Made by a program: the position numbers and the translations under genes
Shown here: piece by piece, positions 52,658 through 60,692 of the stretch
How positions within the stretch are numbered: the first letter of the stretch is position 1
How the letters are laid out: each line of letters begins with the position of its first letter
Notes under the pieces: generated by a model
Databases searched by the model: none
Seen by the model: only the letters and a program-made list of their open reading frames with translations
What the model was told of the DNA's origin: nothing
NCBI GenBank assembly: GCA_963519845.1
Contig: CAUQNX010000004.1
Location: forward strand, 124,001-188,000
Direction of reading: 5' to 3'
Source of the DNA: Moellerella sp963519845
GTDB taxonomy: Bacteria; Pseudomonadota; Gammaproteobacteria; Enterobacterales; Enterobacteriaceae
DNA: 64,000 nucleotides

Positions 52658-54004
52658 ATGCTTGAGAAAATAGTTATTGCTAACCGTGGAGAAATTGCAC
52701 TGCGCATCCTCCGCGCCTGTAAAGAGTTGGGCATCAAAACAGTTGCTGTCCACTCCACTGCAGATAGCGATCTAAAGCACGTGTTGCTCGCCGATGAAAC
52801 CATTTGTATCGGCCCCGCAGCTTCAGCAAAAAGCTACCTGAATATTCCGGCAATCATCTCAGCTGCAGAGATATCCGGCGCACAAGCGATTCATCCAGGT
52901 TATGGCTTTTTATCCGAAAATGCAGATTTCGCAGAACAGGTAGAGCGTTCTGGCTTTGTTTTTATCGGTCCTAAAGCTGACACTATTCGCCTAATGGGTG
53001 ATAAAGTTTCGGCGATTGAAGCGATGAAAAAAGCTGGTGTTCCTTGCGTACCAGGATCTGATGGCCCGCTTGATGGTGATGAAGAGAGAAATAAAGTCAT
53101 CGCTAATCGTATCGGCTATCCGGTGATCATCAAAGCCTCTGGTGGCGGTGGTGGTCGTGGTATGCGTGTTGTGCGTAATGAAAAAGATCTTAACCAGTCG
53201 ATCAATCTGACCCGTGCTGAAGCCAAAGCAGCTTTCAATAATGATGTGGTTTACATGGAGAAATACCTTGAAAACCCACGCCATATTGAGATCCAAGTTT
53301 TAGCTGATGGTAAAGGTAATGCGGTTTACCTTGCTGAGCGTGATTGCTCAATGCAACGTCGCCACCAAAAAGTGGTTGAAGAAGCACCTGCACCTGGTAT
53401 TACCGAAGAGATCCGTCGTAATATTGGTGAACGCTGTGCGCAAGCATGTCGTGAAATTGAGTATCGTGGCGCAGGAACATTTGAGTTTCTGTTTGAAAAC
53501 GGTGAGTTCTATTTCATTGAGATGAACACGCGTATTCAAGTAGAACACCCTGTTACTGAAATGATCACAGGTATTGATTTAATCAAAGAGCAGCTACGCA
53601 TCGCGTCTGGTCTACCTATGTCAGTAGAGCAAAAAGATATAGTAGTAAGAGGTCACGCCGTTGAATGTCGTATCAATGCGGAAGATCCACATACCTTCTT
53701 ACCAAGCCCAGGCAAAATAACCCGCTTTCACTCTCCAGGTGGATTCGGTGTTCGTTGGGAATCACATATTTACGCGGGTTACACAGTACCACCTTACTAT
53801 GATTCAATGATTGGTAAGCTGATTACTTATGGTGAAACTCGTGATATTGCGATATCTCGTATGAAAAATGCGCTCAACGAACTGATCATTGATGGCATCA
53901 AAACCAATATTGAATTACATCTGATGATCTTGAACGACAAAAATTTCCAAAAAGGTGGAACCAATATCCACTATTTAGAGAAAAAATTGGGGCTACAGGG
54001 CTAA
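52658..54004 (+). CDS. accC: AccC, biotin carboxylase of acetyl-CoA carboxylase
   Basis: ATP-grasp enzyme (448 residues; E. coli 449) that carboxylates biotin on AccB. Features are the start MLEKIVIANRGEIALRILRA, the glycine-rich ATP loop KASGGGGGRGMRVV (about 159-172), the catalytic block EFLFENGEFYFIEMNTRIQVEHPVTE (about 276-301) and the end NIHYLEKKLGL. It lies 12 bases after accB. Confidence 0.99.
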   Translation: MLEKIVIANRGEIALRILRACKELGIKTVAVHSTADSDLKHVLLADETICIGPAASAKSYLNIPAIISAAEISGAQAIHPGYGFLSENADFAEQVERSGFVFIGPKADTIRLMGDKVSAIEAMKKAGVPCVPGSDGPLDGDEERNKVIANRIGYPVIIKASGGGGGRGMRVVRNEKDLNQSINLTRAEAKAAFNNDVVYMEKYLENPRHIEIQVLADGKGNAVYLAERDCSMQRRHQKVVEEAPAPGITEEIRRNIGERCAQACREIEYRGAGTFEFLFENGEFYFIEMNTRIQVEHPVTEMITGIDLIKEQLRIASGLPMSVEQKDIVVRGHAVECRINAEDPHTFLPSPGKITRFHSPGGFGVRWESHIYAGYTVPPYYDSMIGKLITYGETRDIAISRMKNALNELIIDGIKTNIELHLMILNDKNFQKGGTNIHYLEKKLGLQG

Positions 54005-54034
54005 TCAAGCGTCCTTAGCACTAAATACGATTAG

Positions 54035-54060
54035 AAAGGGCGCTCAGGTGCCCTTTTATT
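54035..54060 (+). terminator. accBC terminator
   Basis: The arms AAAGGGC (54035-54041) and GCCCTTT (54050-54056) enclose an 8-base loop, and TATTTTGG follows. They lie about 30 bases after the accC stop. Confidence 0.75.
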
Positions 54061-54154
54061 TTGGTATTTTTCAGACTTATTATTGATCAACCTGACCACA
54101 GCGATTGCTGAGCAATCCCTGTCTTTTCTTGATCAACATCGCAGGAAAAAACGG

Positions 54155-54397
54155 ATGGATAAACGTTTTCTTCAATCAAACCGAGAAGCGCGCTGGGCAC
54201 TATTTTTAACCCTCGCTTACCTTATCGGCTGGCTAATCACAGCCTATCTACCGGATTCAACTCAAGGAATTACAGGTCTTCCCCTGTGGTTTGAATGGTC
54301 TTGCCTGATCCTCCCAATCCTTTTTATCATTCTTTGCACCTTAATGATAAAACTGGTTTTTAAGGATATGTCACTGGAGGATAGTGATGCAGACTGA
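54155..54397 (+). CDS. yhdT: YhdT, DUF997 membrane protein
   Basis: Two-helix membrane protein (80 residues, as in E. coli) always found with panF; sodium/solute symporters often have such a small companion subunit, but its role is not established. The start MDKRFLQSNREARWALFLTLAYLIGWL and the second helix LILPILFIILCTLMIKLVF match YhdT. ATG 54155 is the family start; TTG 54083 is spurious. It overlaps panF by 11 bases. Confidence 0.92.
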   Translation: MDKRFLQSNREARWALFLTLAYLIGWLITAYLPDSTQGITGLPLWFEWSCLILPILFIILCTLMIKLVFKDMSLEDSDAD

Positions 54398-55853
54398 AGT
54401 TCTTCTGCCCTTAATCGGCTATCTTGCACTGGTTTTTTTACTCTCTATCTATGCCTACCGCCGACGTATTAAAGGGGAATTTCTGAATGAATATTTCCTC
54501 GGCAGTAGATCCATGGGAGGGTTCGTCTTAGCAATGACGATCACCGCCACTTATGTGAGTGCCAGCTCCTTTATCGGTGGTCCCGGCGCTGCCTATAAGT
54601 ATGGGCTTGGCTGGGTTTTACTGGCCATGATACAGTTGCCTGCCATCTGGTTATCCCTCGGTGTTCTCGGCAAAAAATTCGCTATTCTCGCTCGCCGCTA
54701 TAATGCGGTCACCTTGAACGATATGCTGTATGCGCGCTATCAAAGCCGATTATTAGTCTGGTTTGCTAGTCTAAGCCTCTTAGTTGCTTTTGTCGGCGCG
54801 ATGACAGTACAGTTTGTTGGTGGTGCGCGTTTACTTGAAACCGCCGCAGGTATTCCCTACTCTTATGGATTATTGATCTTTGGTATCACCATCGCTTTGT
54901 ATACTTCATTTGGTGGATTTAGAGCCAGTGTGCTTAACGATGCCTTACAAGGTTTAGTGATGCTAGTCGGGACCACCATCCTGCTAATAGCTGTTATTTA
55001 TAAAGCAGGTGGTTTGTCATCGGCAATTTCTACACTTAATGCGATAGATCCTAAGCTGGTATCCCCTCAGGGAGCCGATGATATCCTCAGTGGGCCATTT
55101 TTAGCGTCTTTTTGGGTATTGGTATGCTTTGGAGTCATCGGCCTGCCACACACTGCGGTACGCTGCATTTCCTATAAAGACAGTAAAGCCCTTCATCGTG
55201 GTATTATTTTGGGTACTATTGTGATGGCTATCTTAATGTTTGGTATGCATTTTGCTGGCGCATTAGGTCGAGCGATCTTACCTGATCTCACCATTCCCGA
55301 TCAGGTGATCCCAACACTGATGATCCAAGTCCTTCCGCCTTTTGCCGCGGGGATTTTTCTCGCAGCACCGATGGCGGCGATCATGTCGACGATCAATGCA
55401 CAGCTATTGCAATCATCAGCAACAATTGTGAAAGATCTCTATCTGAATATCGCGCCCTCTGAAATCAAAAATGAGAAAAAGATCGCCCGAATTTCGAGCT
55501 TCTCAACCCTGATCTTAGGGGCATTGCTTCTCATAGCAGCTTGGGATCCACCGCAGATGATCATTTGGCTCAATCTACTGGCCTTTGGTGGCTTAGAAGC
55601 GGTATTCCTATGGCCTCTAGTACTTGGCCTCTATTGGGAAAAAGCCAATGGCACAGGTGCGCTCAGTGGCATGATCTTCGGTGGCGTGATCTATGCGCTA
55701 TTAGCCTCATTTGATATTAAAATCATGGATTTCCATCCTATTGTGCCATCTCTGTTACTGAGCCTGCTTGCATTTTTAATCGGTAATATGTTTGGTAAAA
55801 ATCCCGTACAATCCGTGGTCGCTGATATTAGGCCAGCCACTGGGAATCAATAA
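54387..55853 (+). CDS. panF: PanF, sodium/pantothenate symporter
   Basis: Sodium-coupled pantothenate importer of the SSS family (488 residues; E. coli 483) with about 12-13 membrane helices. Features are EYFLGSRSMGGFVLAMTITATYVSASSFIGGPGAAYKYG, GGFRASVLNDALQG and PHTAVRCISYKDSKA. The start is ATG 54387, inside the end of yhdT; an adjacent GTG 54384 is unlikely. Pantothenate import feeds coenzyme A synthesis, which fits the neighbouring accBC genes. Confidence 0.97.
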   Translation: MQTEVLLPLIGYLALVFLLSIYAYRRRIKGEFLNEYFLGSRSMGGFVLAMTITATYVSASSFIGGPGAAYKYGLGWVLLAMIQLPAIWLSLGVLGKKFAILARRYNAVTLNDMLYARYQSRLLVWFASLSLLVAFVGAMTVQFVGGARLLETAAGIPYSYGLLIFGITIALYTSFGGFRASVLNDALQGLVMLVGTTILLIAVIYKAGGLSSAISTLNAIDPKLVSPQGADDILSGPFLASFWVLVCFGVIGLPHTAVRCISYKDSKALHRGIILGTIVMAILMFGMHFAGALGRAILPDLTIPDQVIPTLMIQVLPPFAAGIFLAAPMAAIMSTINAQLLQSSATIVKDLYLNIAPSEIKNEKKIARISSFSTLILGALLLIAAWDPPQMIIWLNLLAFGGLEAVFLWPLVLGLYWEKANGTGALSGMIFGGVIYALLASFDIKIMDFHPIVPSLLLSLLAFLIGNMFGKNPVQSVVADIRPATGNQ

Positions 55854-55864
55854 AGAGAATACTT

Positions 55865-56749
55865 ATGCCTTGGATACAATTACGTCTTAACTCAACTGGC
55901 CAACAAGCTGAATCATTAGGTGATGACCTGATAGAATCAGGTGCGGTTTCTGTCACCTTTCAAGATAGCCACGACACGCCCGTCTTTGAGCCTCTGCCGG
56001 GCGAAACGCGTTTATGGGGTGATACTGATGTTATCGGCTTATATGACGCAGAAACAGATATGAAAGCGGTTATTGCGCAATTAGAGAATAGTCCTCTTCT
56101 CAGCGCGGGTTTTATCCATAAAATTGAGCAATTAGAAGATAAAGATTGGGAACGTGAGTGGATGGATAATTTCCACCCTATGCGTTTTGGGCAGCGTTTG
56201 TGGATCTGTCCAAGCTGGCGTGATGTGCCTGATCCCACTGCAGTAAATGTGATGTTAGATCCAGGACTGGCCTTCGGTACAGGTACTCATCCAACCACCT
56301 CACTATGTTTAGAGTGGCTTGATGGACTGGATCTGGCTGGCAAGACCATTATCGATTTTGGTTGTGGCTCAGGTATTTTAGCTATCGCAGCACTCAAACT
56401 TGGCGCAGCTAATGCCATTGGTATCGATATCGATCCGCAAGCTATTCAGGCGAGTCGTGACAATGCTGAGCGTAATAATGTCTCTGATAAACTGACATTG
56501 TATCTGGCAAAAGATGCACCAAAAGATCTCTCAGCCGACGTAGTTATTGCTAATATTTTAGCTGGTCCACTGAAAGAGTTAGCATCCATCATCGGCGAAC
56601 TACCTAAAGTAGGTGGAAATCTGGGGTTATCTGGTGTATTAGCAACTCAGGCACAAGATGTGCTGGCTGCTTACGCCGATAGATTTAGTATTGACCCCGT
56701 TGCCGAAAAAGAAGAGTGGTGCAGAATTACCGGTGTCAAGAATATTTAA
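55865..56749 (+). CDS. prmA: PrmA, ribosomal protein L11 methyltransferase
   Basis: SAM-dependent enzyme (294 residues; E. coli 293) that trimethylates residues of ribosomal protein L11. The N-terminal substrate-binding part starts MPWIQLRLNSTGQQAE. The methyltransferase domain has DPGLAFGTGTHPTT, motif I IIDFGCGSGILAIAA (about 160-174) and VIANILAGPL. It starts 11 bases after panF. Confidence 0.97.
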   Translation: MPWIQLRLNSTGQQAESLGDDLIESGAVSVTFQDSHDTPVFEPLPGETRLWGDTDVIGLYDAETDMKAVIAQLENSPLLSAGFIHKIEQLEDKDWEREWMDNFHPMRFGQRLWICPSWRDVPDPTAVNVMLDPGLAFGTGTHPTTSLCLEWLDGLDLAGKTIIDFGCGSGILAIAALKLGAANAIGIDIDPQAIQASRDNAERNNVSDKLTLYLAKDAPKDLSADVVIANILAGPLKELASIIGELPKVGGNLGLSGVLATQAQDVLAAYADRFSIDPVAEKEEWCRITGVKNI

Positions 56750-56797
56750 GCCTAAATAAATAAAAAACAGTAAATAATTTCTTTGAAATTTGCTCAA

Positions 56798-56851
56798 GAA
56801 TAGATTATCTTATAGCTCAATTATTGTTCAACTGCTGGCGATAATCTATTC
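56798..56851. repeat. Large inverted repeat between prmA and dusB
   Basis: Perfect 12-base arms GAATAGATTATC (56798-56809) and GATAATCTATTC (56840-56851) are 30 bases apart. There is no T-run. It may end or stabilise the panF-prmA mRNA, or be a protein-binding site upstream of the fis promoter. A second small dyad, CTTGA/TCAAG around 56964-56979, follows, with long A- and T-runs typical of the bent DNA upstream of fis. Confidence 0.65.
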
Positions 56852-57021
56852 TATATCAAGATTTGTTATCAAATAGGGTAAATTTTTTCTGAAAAGTAAT
56901 AAAGTTTGCCGATTGAGTGATTTTAACTATAACCTTATGTTAATAAACATTAATTTTTACATCTTGAAAAAATCAAGATAAAATTTTTTTTGCTAAATAG
57001 CCCTTTGGTTAAAGTTTGTCC

Positions 57022-57050
57022 TTTCATATCTTGAAAAAAATGCGTAATAT
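57022..57050 (+). promoter_or_regulatory. dusB-fis promoter
   Basis: TTTCAT (57022-57027), a 17-base spacer and TAATAT (57045-57050) are followed by the GC-rich discriminator ACGCGCCC. A poor -35, a good -10 and a G/C-rich start region are the hallmarks of promoters under stringent and growth-rate control such as E. coli fis. Start near 57057. Confidence 0.75.
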
Positions 57051-57088
57051 ACGCGCCCTTGCAGTCACAGTATGGCCCCCTTTTTGTT

Positions 57089-58072
57089 ATGCGTATCGGT
57101 CAATATCAGTTGGAAAACTGTCTTATTGCTGCTCCTATGGCAGGCATCACGGATCGACCTTTTAGGTCGCTGTGTTACAACATGGGCGCTGGAATGACAG
57201 TATCGGAAATGCTCTCTTCTAACCCTCAGGTTTGGAAGACAGACAAGTCCCGACTAAGAATGGTTCATCGTGACGAACCGGGGATCCGTTCCGTACAGAT
57301 TGCGGGCAATGATCCTGAAGAGATGGCCGCGGCTGCTCGAATCAATGTTGAGAATGGTGCTCAGATCATCGATATCAACATGGGTTGTCCAGCCAAAAAA
57401 GTGAATCGAAAACTAGCAGGTTCTGCATTGCTACGTTATCCGGAATTGGTGAAGTCTATCCTATCCGCTGTGGTTAACGCTGTTGATGTTCCTGTAACAC
57501 TTAAGATTCGGACAGGCTGGTCTCCTGAGGAACGAAATTGTGTAGAAATTGCCAAATTGGCTGAAGATTGTGGTATTCAGGCTCTTACTATTCACGGCAG
57601 GACACGTACCTGCTTGTTTAATGGGGAAGCTGAATACGAAAATATTCGGACAGTTAAGCAGACTGCCACCATTCCGATTATCGCTAATGGTGACATTACT
57701 GACCCGCTTAAAGCCAGAGCGGTCCTTGACTACACCGGAGCTGATGCTCTGATGATTGGTCGGGCAGCTCAGGGAAGACCATGGATCTTTCGGGAAATCC
57801 AGCATTATCTGGACACAGGTGAATTTTTGCCACCAATGCCTATCGCAGAGGTGCAGCAAATAATGCTCGCGCATATACAGGAATTGCACGACTTTTACGG
57901 TCAAGGCAAGGGAGCCCGTATTGCGCGCAAACATGTTTCTTGGTATCTCAAGGAACATGCACCTGATGACCAGTTCCGGCGCACATTCAACGCCATTGAG
58001 GAAGCTAGCGAACAGCTGGAGGCGTTGGGGGCATTTTTTGAAATTTTTTGCGTAAATAAAGATAAGAGCTGA
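57089..58072 (+). CDS. dusB: DusB, tRNA-dihydrouridine synthase B
   Basis: FMN enzyme (327 residues) that reduces uridine to dihydrouridine in the D-loop of tRNA. Family signatures are LIAAPMAGITDRPFRSL, INMGCPAKKVNRKLAGSALL with the active-site Cys, VTLKIRTGW, IHGRTR, IANGDITDP and MIGRAAQGRPWIF. ATG 57089 matches the E. coli start MRIGQYQL; a TTG at 57059 lies at the transcription start and is spurious. fis follows after 7 bases in the conserved dusB-fis operon. Confidence 0.98.
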   Translation: MRIGQYQLENCLIAAPMAGITDRPFRSLCYNMGAGMTVSEMLSSNPQVWKTDKSRLRMVHRDEPGIRSVQIAGNDPEEMAAAARINVENGAQIIDINMGCPAKKVNRKLAGSALLRYPELVKSILSAVVNAVDVPVTLKIRTGWSPEERNCVEIAKLAEDCGIQALTIHGRTRTCLFNGEAEYENIRTVKQTATIPIIANGDITDPLKARAVLDYTGADALMIGRAAQGRPWIFREIQHYLDTGEFLPPMPIAEVQQIMLAHIQELHDFYGQGKGARIARKHVSWYLKEHAPDDQFRRTFNAIEEASEQLEALGAFFEIFCVNKDKS

Positions 58073-58079
58073 CTGAACT

Positions 58080-58376
58080 ATGTTCGAACAACGCGTAAAT
58101 TCTGACGTACTAACTGTTGCTACTGTAAATTCACAAGACCAGGTGACACAAAAACCTTTGCGTGACTCAGTTAAACAAGCACTGAAGAACTATTTTGCTC
58201 AATTGAATGGTCAAGATGTTAACGATCTGTATGAGCTGGTATTGGCTGAAGTAGAACAGCCATTGTTGGACATGGTTATGCAATATACCCGTGGTAACCA
58301 GACCCGCGCAGCCCTGATGATGGGCATCAACCGCGGTACACTGCGTAAAAAATTAAAAAAATATGGCATGAATTGA
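58080..58376 (+). CDS. fis: Fis, nucleoid-associated DNA-bending protein
   Basis: Homodimeric nucleoid protein of 98 residues that stimulates rRNA promoters and site-specific inversion. From memory the sequence is identical to E. coli Fis except for Ala in place of Ser near residue 14. The N-terminal beta-hairpin, helices A-B and the C-terminal helix-turn-helix (RGNQTRAALMMGINRGTLRKKLKKY) are all intact. It is the second gene after dusB, as in other Enterobacterales. Confidence 0.99.
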   Translation: MFEQRVNSDVLTVATVNSQDQVTQKPLRDSVKQALKNYFAQLNGQDVNDLYELVLAEVEQPLLDMVMQYTRGNQTRAALMMGINRGTLRKKLKKYGMN

Positions 58377-58402
58377 TCCTAGTCCAATAACATGTTGTTT
58401 TT

Positions 58403-58437
58403 AAAAGCACTTGCTGAATTTCAGTAAGTGCTTTTTT
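58403..58437 (+). terminator. fis terminator
   Basis: A stem of AAGCACTT-g-CTGA (from 58405) with TCAG-t-AAGTGCTT, loop ATT, is followed by a T-run to 58437. It lies about 30 bases after the fis stop and marks the end of the conserved block. Confidence 0.9.
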
Positions 58438-58530
58438 GTTGCTCTTTGTTCGAGTTAACACTCATACCTATACCTAGAATATTTATCACAATAACAGCTC
58501 CGGTAACGACTTAGTTATTATTTTGCTGTA

Positions 58531-59642
58531 TCACCAACGCCCACCAAATCCACCGAACGATGCACTAGAATCAAAGTTGAATGTTCGAGAGGGTGAATAG
58601 AAATGACCAAAACCAAACTCCCCTAGTGAGCGATTTGAGGACATCATATTTGCTAATCGATCAATGCCACTACTTGCACTAAAACTGGAATTAAAGGGGC
58701 TATTGTAGCTGGAACCACCAAATAACCCTGTCTCTGGTAATCCATAATAAGGCCTATCCATATGATAGTCTGTTAAATAACGGCTCAGCGTAGGCGCATT
58801 ATAACTAAATTCACTATTTTTAAATCGTTGATTTTCAGCAAAAAAATTATCGAAAATAGACTCAGATACAGATGGCCGCCAATTCATCTCACAAAGCATA
58901 CTGTTGGGGTAGCACTCTGGCAGAGTAATCTCTTTACCTATTTCCTCACTGAGTACGCTAACGACCGCACCAACATTGTCAAGTGTAGCGGCACTATCAA
59001 CCCAGCCAGATATCCCTTCCTTTTCTGACTCATGTCCACTAAGTAGCTTATCTATCATTTTATTATGTATTTTAATTGCAATCTTTAGCTCAGCCCATGG
59101 ATTGCCAGCCGTATCTAACATCTCCTGCCAATCTCTTTCTTGTTCATTTTCAGGCGTAACCTTAAAAACTGGCTCCAACGTCCAAGCTTCTATCGGTAGC
59201 CCATTATCTTCAAATACGGTCTTATGTATTGCATGCGCCTCTTTGTAAGTAATATTGCTGTCAATAAAACCTGATGGACTCTTTAGTACCTTGTTTCTCA
59301 ACACACCAAAATATTTCCCCCCCATATCATTGAGAATAAGATCCTTTTTTTCTTTATTGATTGTTACATTATAATTAGCAGCTCTATCTTTTAAATAATT
59401 AAGTGCTCCTTTACCGAAAATGGAGTCTCCTCTAGCAACACCAGCGGCTAATTTAGAATAACCATCTTTTGAATGTTCAGCTAAAAATTCATAGGCCTCG
59501 GTAGGGTCACCTCTATCCTCTAATAGATATAGTGCAACATCTACATCACTTAAGGTAATATAGTTTGGTTAATTTCCTCTATACTAATTTGGCGCCCATC
59601 TCGAGGCATTTCCATATGCCTTAATAACCCAGCTGTTGTCAT
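58531..59642 (-). pseudogene. Unknown 370-codon gene interrupted by a frameshift
   Basis: An ATG at 59642, with AAGGAG seven bases upstream, opens MTTAGLLRHMEMPRDGRQISIEEINQT and stops at TAA 59550-59552. The frame one base back is open from about 59568 to the stop at 58531 and begins NYITLSDVDVALYLLEDRGD. Restoring one base near 59555-59568 gives one protein of about 370 residues. The later part is hydrophilic and ends in a Gly/Ser/Phe-rich tail (FGFGHFYSPSRTFNFDSSASFGGFGG). I recognise no family and see no signal peptide or membrane segment. Whether the break is a mutation, an assembly error or programmed cannot be told from the sequence. It follows the secreted protein gene by 18 bases. 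Confidence 0.72.
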
Positions 59643-59660
59643 AAATTGTCTCCTTAATAT

Positions 59661-60416
59661 TTAATTTATTATTTTTGATAAAATAAATTCTTCAGTTTTA
59701 CTTCTTATTTCTTGCCATTGTGATAACTTTCCCGGTGAGAAAGTCACATTCACAAATGCATCTATTTCCAACATGGTAAATTCAATTTTACAGTTACTAT
59801 ATCTCTTTTTTAATACTAACCAGTGGCAATCAATAAAAATGGGTATGCGCCCTTCTATTTCTGTCCAATAATAGTTATTAATATCTTCATCAAACCAAGT
59901 AGGATCACTTCTACTCCAATTCTTTCGATCTAGCTTTTTAGTTACTTTAGCCGAAAATAGATCTAATTCGGGATGATAAATTATAGGTTCAATTTTTTTA
60001 TTTTTTTCTTCTTCAAGATAAAAATTACGTGTGTGAATAAAATCGGTATATTGATTTCTTATAGGTAAAACATGAATATCTAGCTTATCAAATTCGTCTT
60101 TACCATGTCGAACCTGATCAACAGGTCCCATATCTGGCCAATTGGCGATTATAGGTAATGAGGTAAAGTTAGCATCACAGCCCTTTTTATTATGAATAAA
60201 CCTTGGATCCCAAGCACTATACCCATCATATTCAGCAAATGAATATATATCAATATAGTTAGAAGGCACTTCAATTACATAACCATTAAATTTACCACAG
60301 ACAAAACCCGGTCTATTATCTGCAAAAGATGATATTGGCATTAATAATAATATAATTAGACACTTTAATTTTATTGTATTAATTAATAAATACATTATAT
60401 TAAATATTCTGTGCAT
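59661..60416 (-). CDS. Exported protein of unknown family
   Basis: Protein of 251 residues with an N-terminal signal peptide: a basic start, a hydrophobic core (CLIILLLMPISS) and likely cleavage after SSFA at about residue 32. The mature part is rich in aromatic residues (FVCGKFNGYVIEVPSNY, AEYDGYSAWDPRF, WFDEDINNYYW) and has several Cys that could form disulfides, so it is probably periplasmic. I do not recognise the family. It is AT-rich, and it is separated from the kinase gene by a terminator. It is followed after 18 bases by the frameshifted gene, so these two form one unit. A toxin/immunity relation is only a guess from size and pairing. Confidence 0.75.
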   Translation of the reverse strand: MHRIFNIMYLLINTIKLKCLIILLLMPISSFADNRPGFVCGKFNGYVIEVPSNYIDIYSFAEYDGYSAWDPRFIHNKKGCDANFTSLPIIANWPDMGPVDQVRHGKDEFDKLDIHVLPIRNQYTDFIHTRNFYLEEEKNKKIEPIIYHPELDLFSAKVTKKLDRKNWSRSDPTWFDEDINNYYWTEIEGRIPIFIDCHWLVLKKRYSNCKIEFTMLEIDAFVNVTFSPGKLSQWQEIRSKTEEFILSKIIN

Positions 60417-60638
60417 AATAATTATCCTAGCATTAAAGTTACTCTACAAACAATATAATAAACTGCTATTCAGCATATGAAACCCTAGCAATTAAAATAT
60501 AATCTAGAGGAAATAATAAATCAATATAAAAAACAAACAAAAAATATAAGTGATTAATTATTTATCTCATATAATAGCAGTTAATTTTAAATGTATTTAT
60601 TATTAATAATATTTAATGATTACTTTAACCATTAAAAA

Positions 60639-60660
60639 AGCGATATATTTCTATATCGCT
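60639..60660 (-). terminator. Terminator of the phosphatase-kinase unit
   Basis: The arms AGCGATATA and TATATCGCT (60639-60647 and 60652-60660) pair perfectly with a 4-base loop. On the minus strand a T6 run follows immediately. It lies about 32 bases past the kinase stop. Confidence 0.88.
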
Positions 60661-60692
60661 AATGATATTTTGAATAACTAATCCTACTTTAA

